Source: an uncultured Collinsella sp. (GTDB taxonomy: Bacteria; Actinomycetota; Coriobacteriia; Coriobacteriales; Coriobacteriaceae). From it: a stretch of 11,545 nt of DNA. The notes below the pieces were generated by a model. That model was not told where the DNA came from, did no database searches, and saw nothing but the letters and a program-made list of their open reading frames with translations. The position numbers were made by a program, and so were the translations under genes. Within the stretch, counting starts at the first letter, position 1; each line of letters opens with the position of its first letter. The stretch lies in assembly GCA_902494295.1 (NCBI GenBank), contig CABUSL010000060.1, positions 1 to 11,545 of the forward strand, read 5' to 3'. This document shows, in pieces, positions 1 to 6,790 of the stretch.

Positions 1-4
1 CGCG

Positions 5-30
5 CGTCAACAACTTTTTTGAAAATCTTT
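5..30 (-). promoter_or_regulatory. Possible strong promoter (-35 plus A/T tract) reading off the left edge
   Basis: On the minus strand the last bases of the window read TTGACG (complement of 5-10), one change from the -35 consensus TTGACA. An A/T-rich stretch at about 15-30 (AAGATTTTCAAAAAAG on the minus strand) lies just upstream. An A-tract immediately before a good -35 box is typical of UP-element promoters of rRNA or tRNA operons. The matching -10 box and the gene would lie outside the window, so the target is unknown. Alternatively the T-run at 15-20 read on the plus strand could be the tail of a terminator whose stem is mostly outside. Confidence 0.35.
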
Positions 31-91
31 GAGGGGTGTCGCCCCCGGCTGCCCGGCGGCATGCGAAGTCGCCTGCTCGGACAGTCCTGCT

Positions 92-129
92 CGCACGGAG
101 AGCACATTAAGTGCTCTCCGGCTCGTGCG
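92..129. repeat. Strong imperfect hairpin in a gene-free stretch (1-261)
   Basis: Arms 96-105 and 111-120 are perfectly complementary over 10 bp around the 5-nt loop ATTAA. Outside a 5-nt bulge (121-125), the pairs 92-95/126-129 extend the stem. There is no T-run on either side, so it is not a typical terminator. Between 1 and 261 I see no gene with a ribosome binding site or a recognisable product; the stretch is GC-rich and full of short dyads such as GGGG-TGTCG-CCCC near 34-46. The hairpin could be an RNA leader, a repeat-family member or a protein-binding site. Confidence 0.55.
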
Positions 130-261
130 GAACTCGCGATCGACCTTATGCCCCGCCCTCGGGACTAAGGATACATGGTAGAGACGCGTGTGCTCCAAAA
201 TTCATTGGCTGGTGACCTATTCCATGTCCCGCAGTGGCTCATCTTCACCACCTTTAAATAT

Positions 262-295
262 AAAAGAAGTACCGGTTGGAGCCGGTACTTCTTTT
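262..295 (-). terminator. Rho-independent terminator of metK
   Basis: Arms 262-275 and 282-295 form a perfect 14-bp stem with a 6-nt loop, starting 37 bp beyond the metK stop. Read on the minus strand, the stem ends in CTTCTTTTATATTT, a good U-tract. The stem is A-rich at one foot and T-rich at the other, so it could also work for transcripts arriving on the plus strand. Confidence 0.85.
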
Positions 296-332
296 GGTGC
301 GTTGTTTCTTGGCTGTAGCTTTTGCCGTTAGC

Positions 333-1613
333 TTACAGGCCGCAGGCTGCTTTGAGTTCTTCGACTCGGTCGGTTTTCTCCCAGGTGAAGTCGGCGTCTT
401 CTCGGCCAAAGTGACCGTAGGCTGCCGTCTTCTCGTAGATGGGACGACGCAGGTCTAGGTCGCGGATGATGGCGCCCGGGCGCAGGTCGAAGGTCTTCTC
501 TACGGCCTCGACGATCTTGTCCTCGGCAACATGTGCGGTACCGAAGGTGTCGACCATGATTGAGAGGGGCTTGGAAACGCCGATGGCGTAGGCAAGCTCG
601 ACTTCGCAGCGGTCGGCCAGACCGGCGGCGACCACGTTCTTGGCGACCCAGCGCGCGGTATACGCGGCGGAGCGGTCAACCTTGGTGCAGTCCTTGCCGC
701 TAAAGGCACCGCCGCCGTGACGGCCGTAGCCGCCGTAGGTGTCGACGATGATTTTGCGGCCGGTGAGGCCCGTGTCGCCCATGGGGCCGCCTACGACAAA
801 GCGACCGGTGGGGTTCACGTAGATGTCCGCGTTGTCCCACGGCATGTTCTCAGCGGCCATGACCGGGGTGATGACGTGCTCGATGAGGTCGGCCTTGATC
901 TTACCCATGTCCTCGATCTCGGCGGCGTGCTGCGTGGAGATGACGATGGTCGTGACCTCGACGGGCTTGCCTTCCTCGTAGCGCACTGTGACCTGGGTCT
1001 TGCCGTCGGGACGCAGATAGGCGAGGGTACCGTCGTGACGCACGGCTGCCAGGCGCTCGGCCAGGCGGCTTGCCAGGTAGTGTGGCATGGGCATGAGGGT
1101 CTTGGTCTCGTTGGAGGCATAACCGAACATCATGCCCTGGTCGCCGGCACCGATCAGGTCGATCGGGTCGGTGGTAGCGCCGGTCTGGGTCTCGAAGGAC
1201 TCGTCGACGCCCTGGGCGATATCGGGCGACTGCTCGTGGATGAGGCTCATAACGCCGCAGGTGTCGCAGTCAAAACCGAACTTGGCACGGTTGTAGCCAA
1301 TGCGGCGGATAACGCCGCGGGCGATTTCCTGTACGTCGACGTAGGCCTGGGTGCGAATCTCGCCGGCGACGATGACGGTGCCGGTGGTCACGAGGGTCTC
1401 GCAGGCGCAGCGGACGTTCTCCACGTTGGCCGGCACGCCGTTGGGGGCGATGTAGCCCTGCTCCTGCAGCTCTATTTCTTTGGCGAGAATTGCGTCGAGG
1501 ACGGCGTCGCTGATCTGGTCAGCGATCTTATCGGGATGACCTTCGGTCACCGACTCCGACGTAAAAACAAAGGACCCGTGTTGGGGTGGGATGGAACGAA
1601 GTTCTTCCGACAT
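333..1613 (-). CDS. metK: S-adenosylmethionine synthetase (methionine adenosyltransferase)
   Basis: This cytosolic enzyme condenses ATP and methionine into S-adenosylmethionine, the general methyl donor (used here by RsmB). The 426-residue product has the family signatures: GHPDK at 25-29 in the N-terminal ATP-binding part, GAGDQG at 155-160 (the adenine/methionine-binding hexapeptide region) and the glycine-rich GGGAFSGKD at 300-308. The three-domain core appears complete to the C-terminus. The start follows a good ribosome binding site, GAAAGGA at 1619-1625 on the minus strand, 5 nt before the ATG. Family members are usually about 380-400 residues; most of the extra length is an insertion at about 46-66 between the first helix and the conserved CETLVTTG segment. 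The gene is monocistronic: it has its own promoter region and terminator and is divergent from gltX. Identity is very secure. Confidence 0.97.
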   Translation of the reverse strand: MSEELRSIPPQHGSFVFTSESVTEGHPDKIADQISDAVLDAILAKEIELQEQGYIAPNGVPANVENVRCACETLVTTGTVIVAGEIRTQAYVDVQEIARGVIRRIGYNRAKFGFDCDTCGVMSLIHEQSPDIAQGVDESFETQTGATTDPIDLIGAGDQGMMFGYASNETKTLMPMPHYLASRLAERLAAVRHDGTLAYLRPDGKTQVTVRYEEGKPVEVTTIVISTQHAAEIEDMGKIKADLIEHVITPVMAAENMPWDNADIYVNPTGRFVVGGPMGDTGLTGRKIIVDTYGGYGRHGGGAFSGKDCTKVDRSAAYTARWVAKNVVAAGLADRCEVELAYAIGVSKPLSIMVDTFGTAHVAEDKIVEAVEKTFDLRPGAIIRDLDLRRPIYEKTAAYGHFGREDADFTWEKTDRVEELKAACGL

Positions 1614-1635
1614 GATTGTCCTTTCAATAACGTGT

Positions 1636-1662
1636 CCCGGCGACCGTTACCATTCCGCCGGG
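1636..1662 (-). promoter_or_regulatory. GC-rich hairpin in the metK leader
   Basis: CCCGGCG at 1636-1642 and CGCCGGG at 1656-1662 pair over 7 bp around a 13-nt loop, 11 nt upstream of the metK ribosome binding site. If transcription starts near 1675, the leader is only about 60 nt and this stem fills much of it. The size would allow a small SAM-sensing leader or a translational control hairpin, but I cannot match it to a named riboswitch consensus. Confidence 0.4.
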
Positions 1663-1680
1663 CTCTCTATGCAAGGGCAC

Positions 1681-1686
1681 ATCATA
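1681..1686 (-). promoter_or_regulatory. Candidate -10 box of metK
   Basis: The minus strand reads TATGAT here, one mismatch from TATAAT. Transcription would start near 1675, giving a leader of about 60 nt before metK. A -35 box at 16-18 nt spacing (around 1704-1709, GTGTGA) is poor, so the promoter may depend on an activator or other contacts. Confidence 0.45.
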
Positions 1687-1718
1687 GCGCGTAAATCAAA
1701 CATTCACACCCTTTCCGC

Positions 1719-1810
1719 ACCTACTCATTGGGGACAGACTTAAATGACCAGCCTTAAACTAAGAACGTCTCCAACGACTGGTCATTTAAGTCTGTCCCCA
1801 ATGAGTAGGT
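1719..1810. repeat. Perfect 33-bp inverted repeat (REP/MITE-like palindromic element)
   Basis: Bases 1719-1751 are the exact reverse complement of 1778-1810, with a 26-nt centre (1752-1777). The arms contain TTGGGGACAGACTTAAATGA. The element sits between the divergent metK and gltX promoters, outside both -10 boxes. GGGGACAG / CTGTCCCC cores are a recurrent feature of intergenic REP-type palindromes moved by Y1-family (RAYT) transposases; that link is from general knowledge, and no transposase gene is present here. A 33-bp perfect stem is far more than a terminator needs, and there is no U-tract. The perfect arms suggest recent insertion or gene conversion. Confidence 0.85.
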
Positions 1811-1844
1811 CGGTGCCCTTTGTGCGGAGGTTGCTTTGATGCTT

Positions 1845-1850
1845 TATACT
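1845..1850 (+). promoter_or_regulatory. Candidate -10 box of gltX
   Basis: TATACT is one mismatch from TATAAT. Transcription would begin near 1857, leaving about a 34-nt leader before the ATG at 1891. No good -35 box is visible at the ideal spacing; TTGTGC at 1820-1825 (19-nt spacing) is the best, just outside the inverted repeat. This start point argues against the upstream GTG at 1852 as the gltX start, since that codon would lie upstream of the transcript. Confidence 0.5.
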
Positions 1851-1890
1851 GGTGCGGTTAGACATCCATCCTGCAATCGAGGAGATTTCC

Positions 1891-3366
1891 ATGGCATCAG
1901 ACGTTCGCGTCCGCTTTGCACCCTCACCGACGGGCAAGCTGCACATCGGCGGCGCCCGCACCGCTATCTATAACTGGGCTTTCGCCCGTGCTAACGGCGG
2001 CACGTTCATCCTGCGCATCGACGACACCGACCCCACCCGCTCCACCGACGAGAACACGCAGATCATCCTGCGCGCCATGCGTTGGCTGGGCCTGGACTGG
2101 GACGAGGGTCCCGAGGTGGGCGGCGACTTTGGCCCCTACGCCCAGACCGAGCGCCTGGACCTGTACAAGCAGGCCGCCCAGAAGCTTTGGGACGAGGGCA
2201 AGGCCTATCCCTGCTTCTGCACCAAGGAGCAGCTCGATGCCGACCGCAAGGCCGCGCAAGAGCGCAAGGACCCCTTCCAGGGCTATCAGCGTCGTTGCCG
2301 CGATCTTGATCCCGAGGAGGCCCGCCGCCGCATCGAGGCCGGCGAGTCCTACGTCCTGCGCATCAAGGTGCCCGAGGACCGCGGAGACGTTGTCATCCAC
2401 GACGCTGTCCACGGCGAGGTGACCTTCGACGCCAAGGAGCTCGACGACTTTGTCATCTTCCGCTCCGATGGCACGCCCACGTACAACTTCGCGACCGTCG
2501 TCGACGACGCCATGATGAAGATTACCCATGTCATCCGCGGCGACGACCACCTGTCCAACACCCCGCGTCAGGTCATGGTTTACGAGGCCCTCGGTGCGCC
2601 CGTGCCTACGTTCGCCCACATCTCCATGATTCTGGGCGCCGACGGCAAAAAGCTCTCCAAGCGCCATGGCGCCACCTCGGTGGAGGAGTACCGCGATGCC
2701 GGCTACCTGCCCGATGCGTTCGTCAACTACTTGGCACTGCTCGGCTGGTCGCTCGACGGCGAGACCACGATCATCCCGCGCGATGTTCTGGCCAGCAAGT
2801 TCTCGCTCGACCGCATCTCCAAGAACCCGGCGACCTTCGACCCCAAGAAGCTCGATTGGGTCAATGCCGAGTACATCAACGGCATGTCCGATGCTCAGTT
2901 TGTCGACGAGATCATGGTCCCCGAGCTGCACGAGGCAGGCCTTATCGAGGGTAACGTCGAGTACGGCGAGGACTGGATCGACGCGCTCGCTGCCATCGTC
3001 AAGCCGCGCACCAAGATGCCGGCCGACGCCGTGACCGTCGCCGCCCCCATCTTTGCCACGGCCGAGACCCTCGAATATGACGAGAAGTCCGTCAACAAGG
3101 GCCTGGCCAAGGAGGGCATGGGCGCCATTCTGGACGCCGCCAAGACCGCGCTCGAGGGTGTTACCGAGTGGACGGCCGCCAACATCGATGCCGCGCTTGA
3201 ACCGCTGCCCGAGCAGATGGACCTCAAGAAGCGCGTGGTGTTCCAGGCAATGCGCGTCGCCGTCTGCGGCAACATGGTGAGCCCTCCGCTGGGCGAGACT
3301 ATGGCGCTCGTCGGCCGTGACGACTGCCTGGCGCGCATCGATCGCGCCCGCACGATGGCGCTGTAA
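1891..3366 (+). CDS. gltX: Glutamyl-tRNA synthetase
   Basis: This class I aminoacyl-tRNA synthetase joins glutamate to tRNA-Glu in the cytosol; in lineages lacking GlnRS it also charges tRNA-Gln for the amidotransferase GatCAB. The 491-residue product is of normal length. The N-terminal Rossmann fold opens with FAPSPTGKLHIGG, holding the HIGH-type signature at 18-21. The second catalytic signature KLSKR is at 254-258. C108, C110 and C136 resemble the zinc-binding cysteines of the acceptor-binding insertion. The helical anticodon-binding part fills the C-terminal half. I chose the ATG at 1891 because GAGGAGA (1879-1885) lies 5 nt upstream; the reading frame continues to a GTG at 1852, but that codon is inside the promoter. 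The gene has its own promoter and terminator. Codon use is strongly C-ending. Whether it is discriminating or not cannot be told by eye. Confidence 0.97.
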   Translation: MASDVRVRFAPSPTGKLHIGGARTAIYNWAFARANGGTFILRIDDTDPTRSTDENTQIILRAMRWLGLDWDEGPEVGGDFGPYAQTERLDLYKQAAQKLWDEGKAYPCFCTKEQLDADRKAAQERKDPFQGYQRRCRDLDPEEARRRIEAGESYVLRIKVPEDRGDVVIHDAVHGEVTFDAKELDDFVIFRSDGTPTYNFATVVDDAMMKITHVIRGDDHLSNTPRQVMVYEALGAPVPTFAHISMILGADGKKLSKRHGATSVEEYRDAGYLPDAFVNYLALLGWSLDGETTIIPRDVLASKFSLDRISKNPATFDPKKLDWVNAEYINGMSDAQFVDEIMVPELHEAGLIEGNVEYGEDWIDALAAIVKPRTKMPADAVTVAAPIFATAETLEYDEKSVNKGLAKEGMGAILDAAKTALEGVTEWTAANIDAALEPLPEQMDLKKRVVFQAMRVAVCGNMVSPPLGETMALVGRDDCLARIDRARTMAL

Positions 3367-3389
3367 CAGTCGCGCAAACGCATGTATCC

Positions 3390-3420
3390 GAGCCCCGTTC
3401 ACCCGAGCGGGGCTCTTGTT
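3390..3420 (+). terminator. Rho-independent terminator of gltX
   Basis: GAGCCCCG (3390-3397) pairs with CGGGGCTC (3408-3415). Three further pairs in the loop (one a G-U) can close it to an ACCC tetraloop. The T-rich tail TTGTTT follows. It lies 23 bp after the gltX stop and 34 bp before the priA start, so priA must be read from a promoter within this short gap or by readthrough. Confidence 0.85.
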
Positions 3421-3454
3421 TCTCAAGGCGTATGGGATGGGAGGCACAGAGACC

Positions 3455-5908
3455 ATGGCCGAGCAACTGTCACTGTTTGGTTCGCCTGAACCCGAGCAGG
3501 ATCCCGTAAGGGCCGGCCGCACTGCCGAGCAGGCCAAGCCTGAGCCTGTGCCAGAGCCCATTGCCGCCTACGCGAGCGTGGTCCTCGACATTCCCACCCG
3601 TGCGCTGTCCGAGCCGTTTGCCTACGGCATTCCGCAGTCCCTCGCCAATGAGCCCCAGATCGGCTCCACCGTCCTAGTTCATTTTGGCAACCGCGCGGCC
3701 GCGGGCTATATCGTCGACATTGCGTCTGAGCTGGGCGACTTGCAAGGCAACGCCGCCCTCGATTCCGTGCGCATCAAGCCTATCGAGGCTATCCTCAGCA
3801 AACCGCTCTTTGGCGCCGAGGCCGCCCGCATTGCGCGTTGGATGAGCCGCGAGTATGTCGCGACGCTTTCTGAATGCCTGCGCCTGTTCTTGCCTCCGGG
3901 TGGCAGCCCGCGTGTCGTTAAGGGCGATGACGGGGCGTGGGCGGTCGAGCGCCCCGCCGTCAAGCCTATTCAAAACCGCTGGGTGATGCTTACACCCGAA
4001 GGCTTTGACTATACGCCGCCCAAGACAGCGGTTCGCCAGCGCCAGCTTATCGAGGCGCTCCAGTGCGGACCGGTCACGACGCGCGACCTCAACCTGCTCT
4101 ACAACAGTATGTCGGCGACCATCAAGGCGCTCGAAAAACGCGGCGTCGTGGTGGTGGAGGAGCGTCGTGCCTGGCGTGGCTGCAGCGAGCAGACCACGCT
4201 GTCCTCGGCGAGCGGCAAGGCGCCGGTCGCGCTCACGGACGGGCAGCAGCAGGCGCTTGCGCAGATTGAGCGCGCCCGTCTTGACGCCCACGGCGACGTG
4301 GTGCTTGTAGACGGCGTCACCGGATCCGGTAAAACTGAGGTCTATCTCTCCGCCATCGAGCGCGTGCTCGCGGCCGGCCGTTCAGCGTGCGTGCTTGTGC
4401 CCGAGATCTCGCTGACGGCCCAAACCGTCGGGCGCTTCCGTTCGCGCTTTGGCGAGACGGTCGCGGTTTTCCATTCGCGTCTTTCGGCCGGTGAGCGCCT
4501 AGACCAGTGGGACATGGTTGCCAGCGGTGTCGCCCGTGTTGTTGTCGGCGCGCGTTCGGCGCTCTTTTGCCCGCTCAGCGACCTGGGCCTTATCATCATC
4601 GACGAGGAGCACGAGACCAGCTACAAGCAGGGCTCCAGCCCGCGTTACCACGCGCGCGAGGTGGCGGCCGAGATGGCGCGCCGCTATCGCTGCCCGCTCG
4701 TGTTGGGCTCGGCTACGCCTTCTGCCGAGGCCCTCGACCGCTGCCGTCGCGGCACGTTCAACGGTGCCACTTGGACACGCGTCGAGATGCCCGAGCGCCC
4801 GGGACACGCCGTGCTGCCCGAGGTTCGCATTGCCGACCTGCGCCGCGAGTTTTCGCACGGCAGCCGCTCCATGTTCTCAAAACCGCTGATGGAAGGCTTG
4901 GAACGTGTGGTCGAGCGCCGCGAGAAGGCTGTGCTGCTGCATAACCGCCGCGGCTTTGCGCCGTTTTTGATGTGCCGCGAGTGCGGTTGCGTCCCCACCT
5001 GCAACCACTGCTCTACGGCGCTTACGTACCACGAGCGCACCCATACGCTGCAATGTCACACCTGTGGTTCGTCCTGGCGCGTGCAGCCGTATCCCGCGCC
5101 CACGAGTCGTTGCCCCAAGTGCGGCAGCCGTTACCTGGCAAAAATGGGTCTGGGCACGCAGCGGATCGAGGACGCGCTGCACCAGATGCTGCCCGAGGAT
5201 GTCGCCATCATTCGCATGGATGCCGATTCCACGCGTGGCAAGGACGCGCATAAGAAGTTGCTCGAGCAGTTCGATGCCGCCGATTGCGCGGTGCTGCTGG
5301 GCACTCAGATGATCGCCAAGGGCCTCGACTTTCCCGAGGTTACCCTTGTGGGCGTGGTCAATGCCGACTTTGCATTAAAGCTACCCGATTTTAGAGCGGG
5401 GGAGCGCGCCTACGATTTGCTGGAGCAGGTCGCTGGCCGTGCCGGGCGCGGCGATCGCCCCGGCGAGGTTATCATCCAGACCTACCTGCCCGACGACCCG
5501 GTCATTCGCGCCGTCGCCGAGCACGACCGCTCGATCTTTACCGACTACGACCTGGACCAGCGTCGCGACGCCCTGTACCCGCCGTTTGTGCGCCTTGCCA
5601 ACATCTTGGTATGGTCGACGAACGCGGACGACGCGCGGGACTATATCGGGCGCATCGCAAAGCTCCTCAAGCGCCGCTGGCACGCCGCCGCACCCGACTT
5701 TTTGCGGGCGGGGACCGCCGTGCCGCAGGTGCTGGGCCCGGCTTCGTGTGTAATCGAGAGAGCCAAGGACCGTTACCGCTTCCATCTGCTTGTAAAGTCG
5801 CCGGTAGGGTACCATGTCTCTGATGATATCGACGCCTGCCTCAAAGAGGTGGGCTCTGTGCGCGGCGTGAGCGTGAGCGTTGACGTCGACGCCTATGATT
5901 TGATGTAA
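3455..5908 (+). CDS. priA: Primosomal protein N' (replication restart helicase PriA)
   Basis: PriA is a 3'-to-5' superfamily 2 helicase that recognises stalled forks and starts reloading of the replicative helicase. The 817-residue protein has an N-terminal DNA-binding region (about 40-150). The helicase core has Walker A GVTGSGKT at 287-294, the DEEH box at 383-386 and LGSATP further on. A two-zinc insertion has CxxC pairs at C507/C510, C516/C519, C534/C537 and C553/C556. The C-terminal helicase lobe has GTQMIAKGLDFP and QVAGRAGR. All catalytic motifs are intact. The first 40 residues are an acidic, proline-rich extension carrying QLSLF at 4-8, an exact sliding-clamp-binding consensus. The ATG at 3455 follows GGGAGG (3439-3444); an ATG at 3437 in frame is a weaker alternative adding six residues. 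The frame open further upstream overlaps gltX and its terminator and is not used. def follows after 18 bp. Confidence 0.96.
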   Translation: MAEQLSLFGSPEPEQDPVRAGRTAEQAKPEPVPEPIAAYASVVLDIPTRALSEPFAYGIPQSLANEPQIGSTVLVHFGNRAAAGYIVDIASELGDLQGNAALDSVRIKPIEAILSKPLFGAEAARIARWMSREYVATLSECLRLFLPPGGSPRVVKGDDGAWAVERPAVKPIQNRWVMLTPEGFDYTPPKTAVRQRQLIEALQCGPVTTRDLNLLYNSMSATIKALEKRGVVVVEERRAWRGCSEQTTLSSASGKAPVALTDGQQQALAQIERARLDAHGDVVLVDGVTGSGKTEVYLSAIERVLAAGRSACVLVPEISLTAQTVGRFRSRFGETVAVFHSRLSAGERLDQWDMVASGVARVVVGARSALFCPLSDLGLIIIDEEHETSYKQGSSPRYHAREVAAEMARRYRCPLVLGSATPSAEALDRCRRGTFNGATWTRVEMPERPGHAVLPEVRIADLRREFSHGSRSMFSKPLMEGLERVVERREKAVLLHNRRGFAPFLMCRECGCVPTCNHCSTALTYHERTHTLQCHTCGSSWRVQPYPAPTSRCPKCGSRYLAKMGLGTQRIEDALHQMLPEDVAIIRMDADSTRGKDAHKKLLEQFDAADCAVLLGTQMIAKGLDFPEVTLVGVVNADFALKLPDFRAGERAYDLLEQVAGRAGRGDRPGEVIIQTYLPDDPVIRAVAEHDRSIFTDYDLDQRRDALYPPFVRLANILVWSTNADDARDYIGRIAKLLKRRWHAAAPDFLRAGTAVPQVLGPASCVIERAKDRYRFHLLVKSPVGYHVSDDIDACLKEVGSVRGVSVSVDVDAYDLM

Positions 5909-5926
5909 CAACCTGAAAGGATGGCC

Positions 5927-6463
5927 ATGGAAGCCAACGGAATCGTACTGTCCCCTGACCCTCGTCTGCGCCAGGAGTGCGCCGTCATCGAGGAGATCAC
6001 CCCGGCGATCGAGGCGCTTGCCGAGAAGATGAAGAAGATGATGTTCGACAACGGCGGTTGCGGCCTGGCTGCCCCGCAGATCGGCGAGCTCATTCAACTC
6101 GTCACCATCGACTGCGACTACAGCGACAAGAATGACTATGACCCGTACGTGCTCATCAACCCTGTCATTGTTGAGCAGAGCGACCATCTGGTGCCGTTTA
6201 GCGAGGGCTGCCTTTCCATCCCTGGCATTAGCTGCGAGATCGAGCGTCCCGATCATGTTGTCGTTGAGGCGTATGACTTGGATGCCAACCTGATCCGCTA
6301 TGAGGCCTCGGGCGATCTGTTCTGCGTGTGCCTGCAGCACGAGATCGATCACCTGCACGGCAATACCATGTTTGAGCGACTCAAACCTATGCAGCGCATC
6401 AAGGCAGTCAAGGAATACCAGGACGCCCTGGCCCGCGGCGCTCGACCGGGCGAGACGGAGTAG
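5927..6463 (+). CDS. def: Peptide deformylase
   Basis: This metalloenzyme removes the formyl group from the N-terminal formyl-methionine of nascent proteins as they leave the ribosome. The 178-residue product has all three family motifs: GCGLAAPQ at 44-51 (Q51 in the active site), EGCLS with metal ligand C95, and HEIDH at 138-142 giving the two histidine ligands and the catalytic glutamate. Two in-frame ATGs stand close together. The first, at 5921, abuts the ribosome binding site GAAAGG (5915-5920) with no spacing, so the second at 5927, 6 nt away, is the likely start; the first would add only MA. The gene is 18 bp downstream of priA and probably shares its transcript. It is separated from fmt, its functional opposite, by a 327-bp gap with a probable terminator. 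Confidence 0.96.
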   Translation: MEANGIVLSPDPRLRQECAVIEEITPAIEALAEKMKKMMFDNGGCGLAAPQIGELIQLVTIDCDYSDKNDYDPYVLINPVIVEQSDHLVPFSEGCLSIPGISCEIERPDHVVVEAYDLDANLIRYEASGDLFCVCLQHEIDHLHGNTMFERLKPMQRIKAVKEYQDALARGARPGETE

Positions 6464-6649
6464 GTCTCACCGTCCCCGGCGCTGAGCGCCCACATATCAT
6501 CCCGTGCTCAAACATTCTCGCTACGCTGCGAAACTGCGCGCGGGACGATATGTAAGCGGCCGGCCCCAGGGACTACCTGTTCTTGGCTCGGTTCGCCCGG
6601 GTGCCGTTGGGCCAGGGATGGGCGTCTTCGCTGATAATTGCTTTGTTGG
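6464..6649. repeat. Gene-free gap after def with a palindromic element (arms 6492-6504 / 6541-6553)
   Basis: ACATATCATCCCG (6492-6504) is complementary to CGGGACGATATGT (6541-6553) over 13 bp with one T-G wobble, enclosing a 36-nt centre that is itself rich in short dyads (CGCTACGCTGCG). A small hairpin, GGCGC-TGA-GCGCC, lies just upstream near 6478-6490, and GGCCGGCC occurs near 6558-6565. I see no gene with a credible start. The minus-strand text GCGAGAATGTTTGAGCA in the centre loosely resembles GCGAGCAGGACTGTCCGAGC in the hairpin region near 73-93, so the two could be related repeats. Confidence 0.6.
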
Positions 6650-6679
6650 AAGAGCTGCTTTTATTGCGGCTCTTTCTTT
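6650..6679 (+). terminator. Probable Rho-independent terminator of the priA-def transcript
   Basis: AAGAGCTGC (6650-6658) pairs with GCGGCTCTT (6666-6674) over 9 bp with one T-G wobble and a 7-nt loop, followed by TCTTT and a further T-rich stretch. It would end transcription coming from def, which implies a separate promoter for fmt-rsmB between here and 6780. A TATATT at 6689-6694 is a possible -10 box, without a convincing -35. Confidence 0.6.
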
Positions 6680-6790
6680 GGTTTTGGGTATATTTGTTCT
6701 TGTTGAATTGTTATTGCGGATGGGCTGGGTACTTGGCTTTCCGCTGCTCATTTTAGCCGTCTCGGCTTTGGTTGAGGGGAGACGTTCTTT

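Noticed and set aside
7..198. 63-codon minus-strand reading frame at the left edge
   Set aside because: It has no ribosome binding site or recognisable motif and runs through the strong hairpin at 92-129.
717..1694. 325-codon plus-strand frame opposite metK
   Set aside because: It is antisense to an unmistakable metK; its open length comes from the codon bias of the real gene, and its product is low-complexity G/V/D-rich.
1852..1890. Upstream GTG start for gltX (13 extra residues)
   Set aside because: It lies directly after the -10 box, before the expected transcript start; the ATG at 1891 has a good ribosome binding site.
3317..3454. 46-residue N-terminal extension of priA
   Set aside because: It would begin inside gltX and cross the gltX terminator; GGGAGG precedes the ATG at 3455.
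1924..3561. 545-codon minus-strand frame opposite gltX
   Set aside because: It is a mirror of the C-ending codons of gltX, without a family motif, and spans the gltX terminator.
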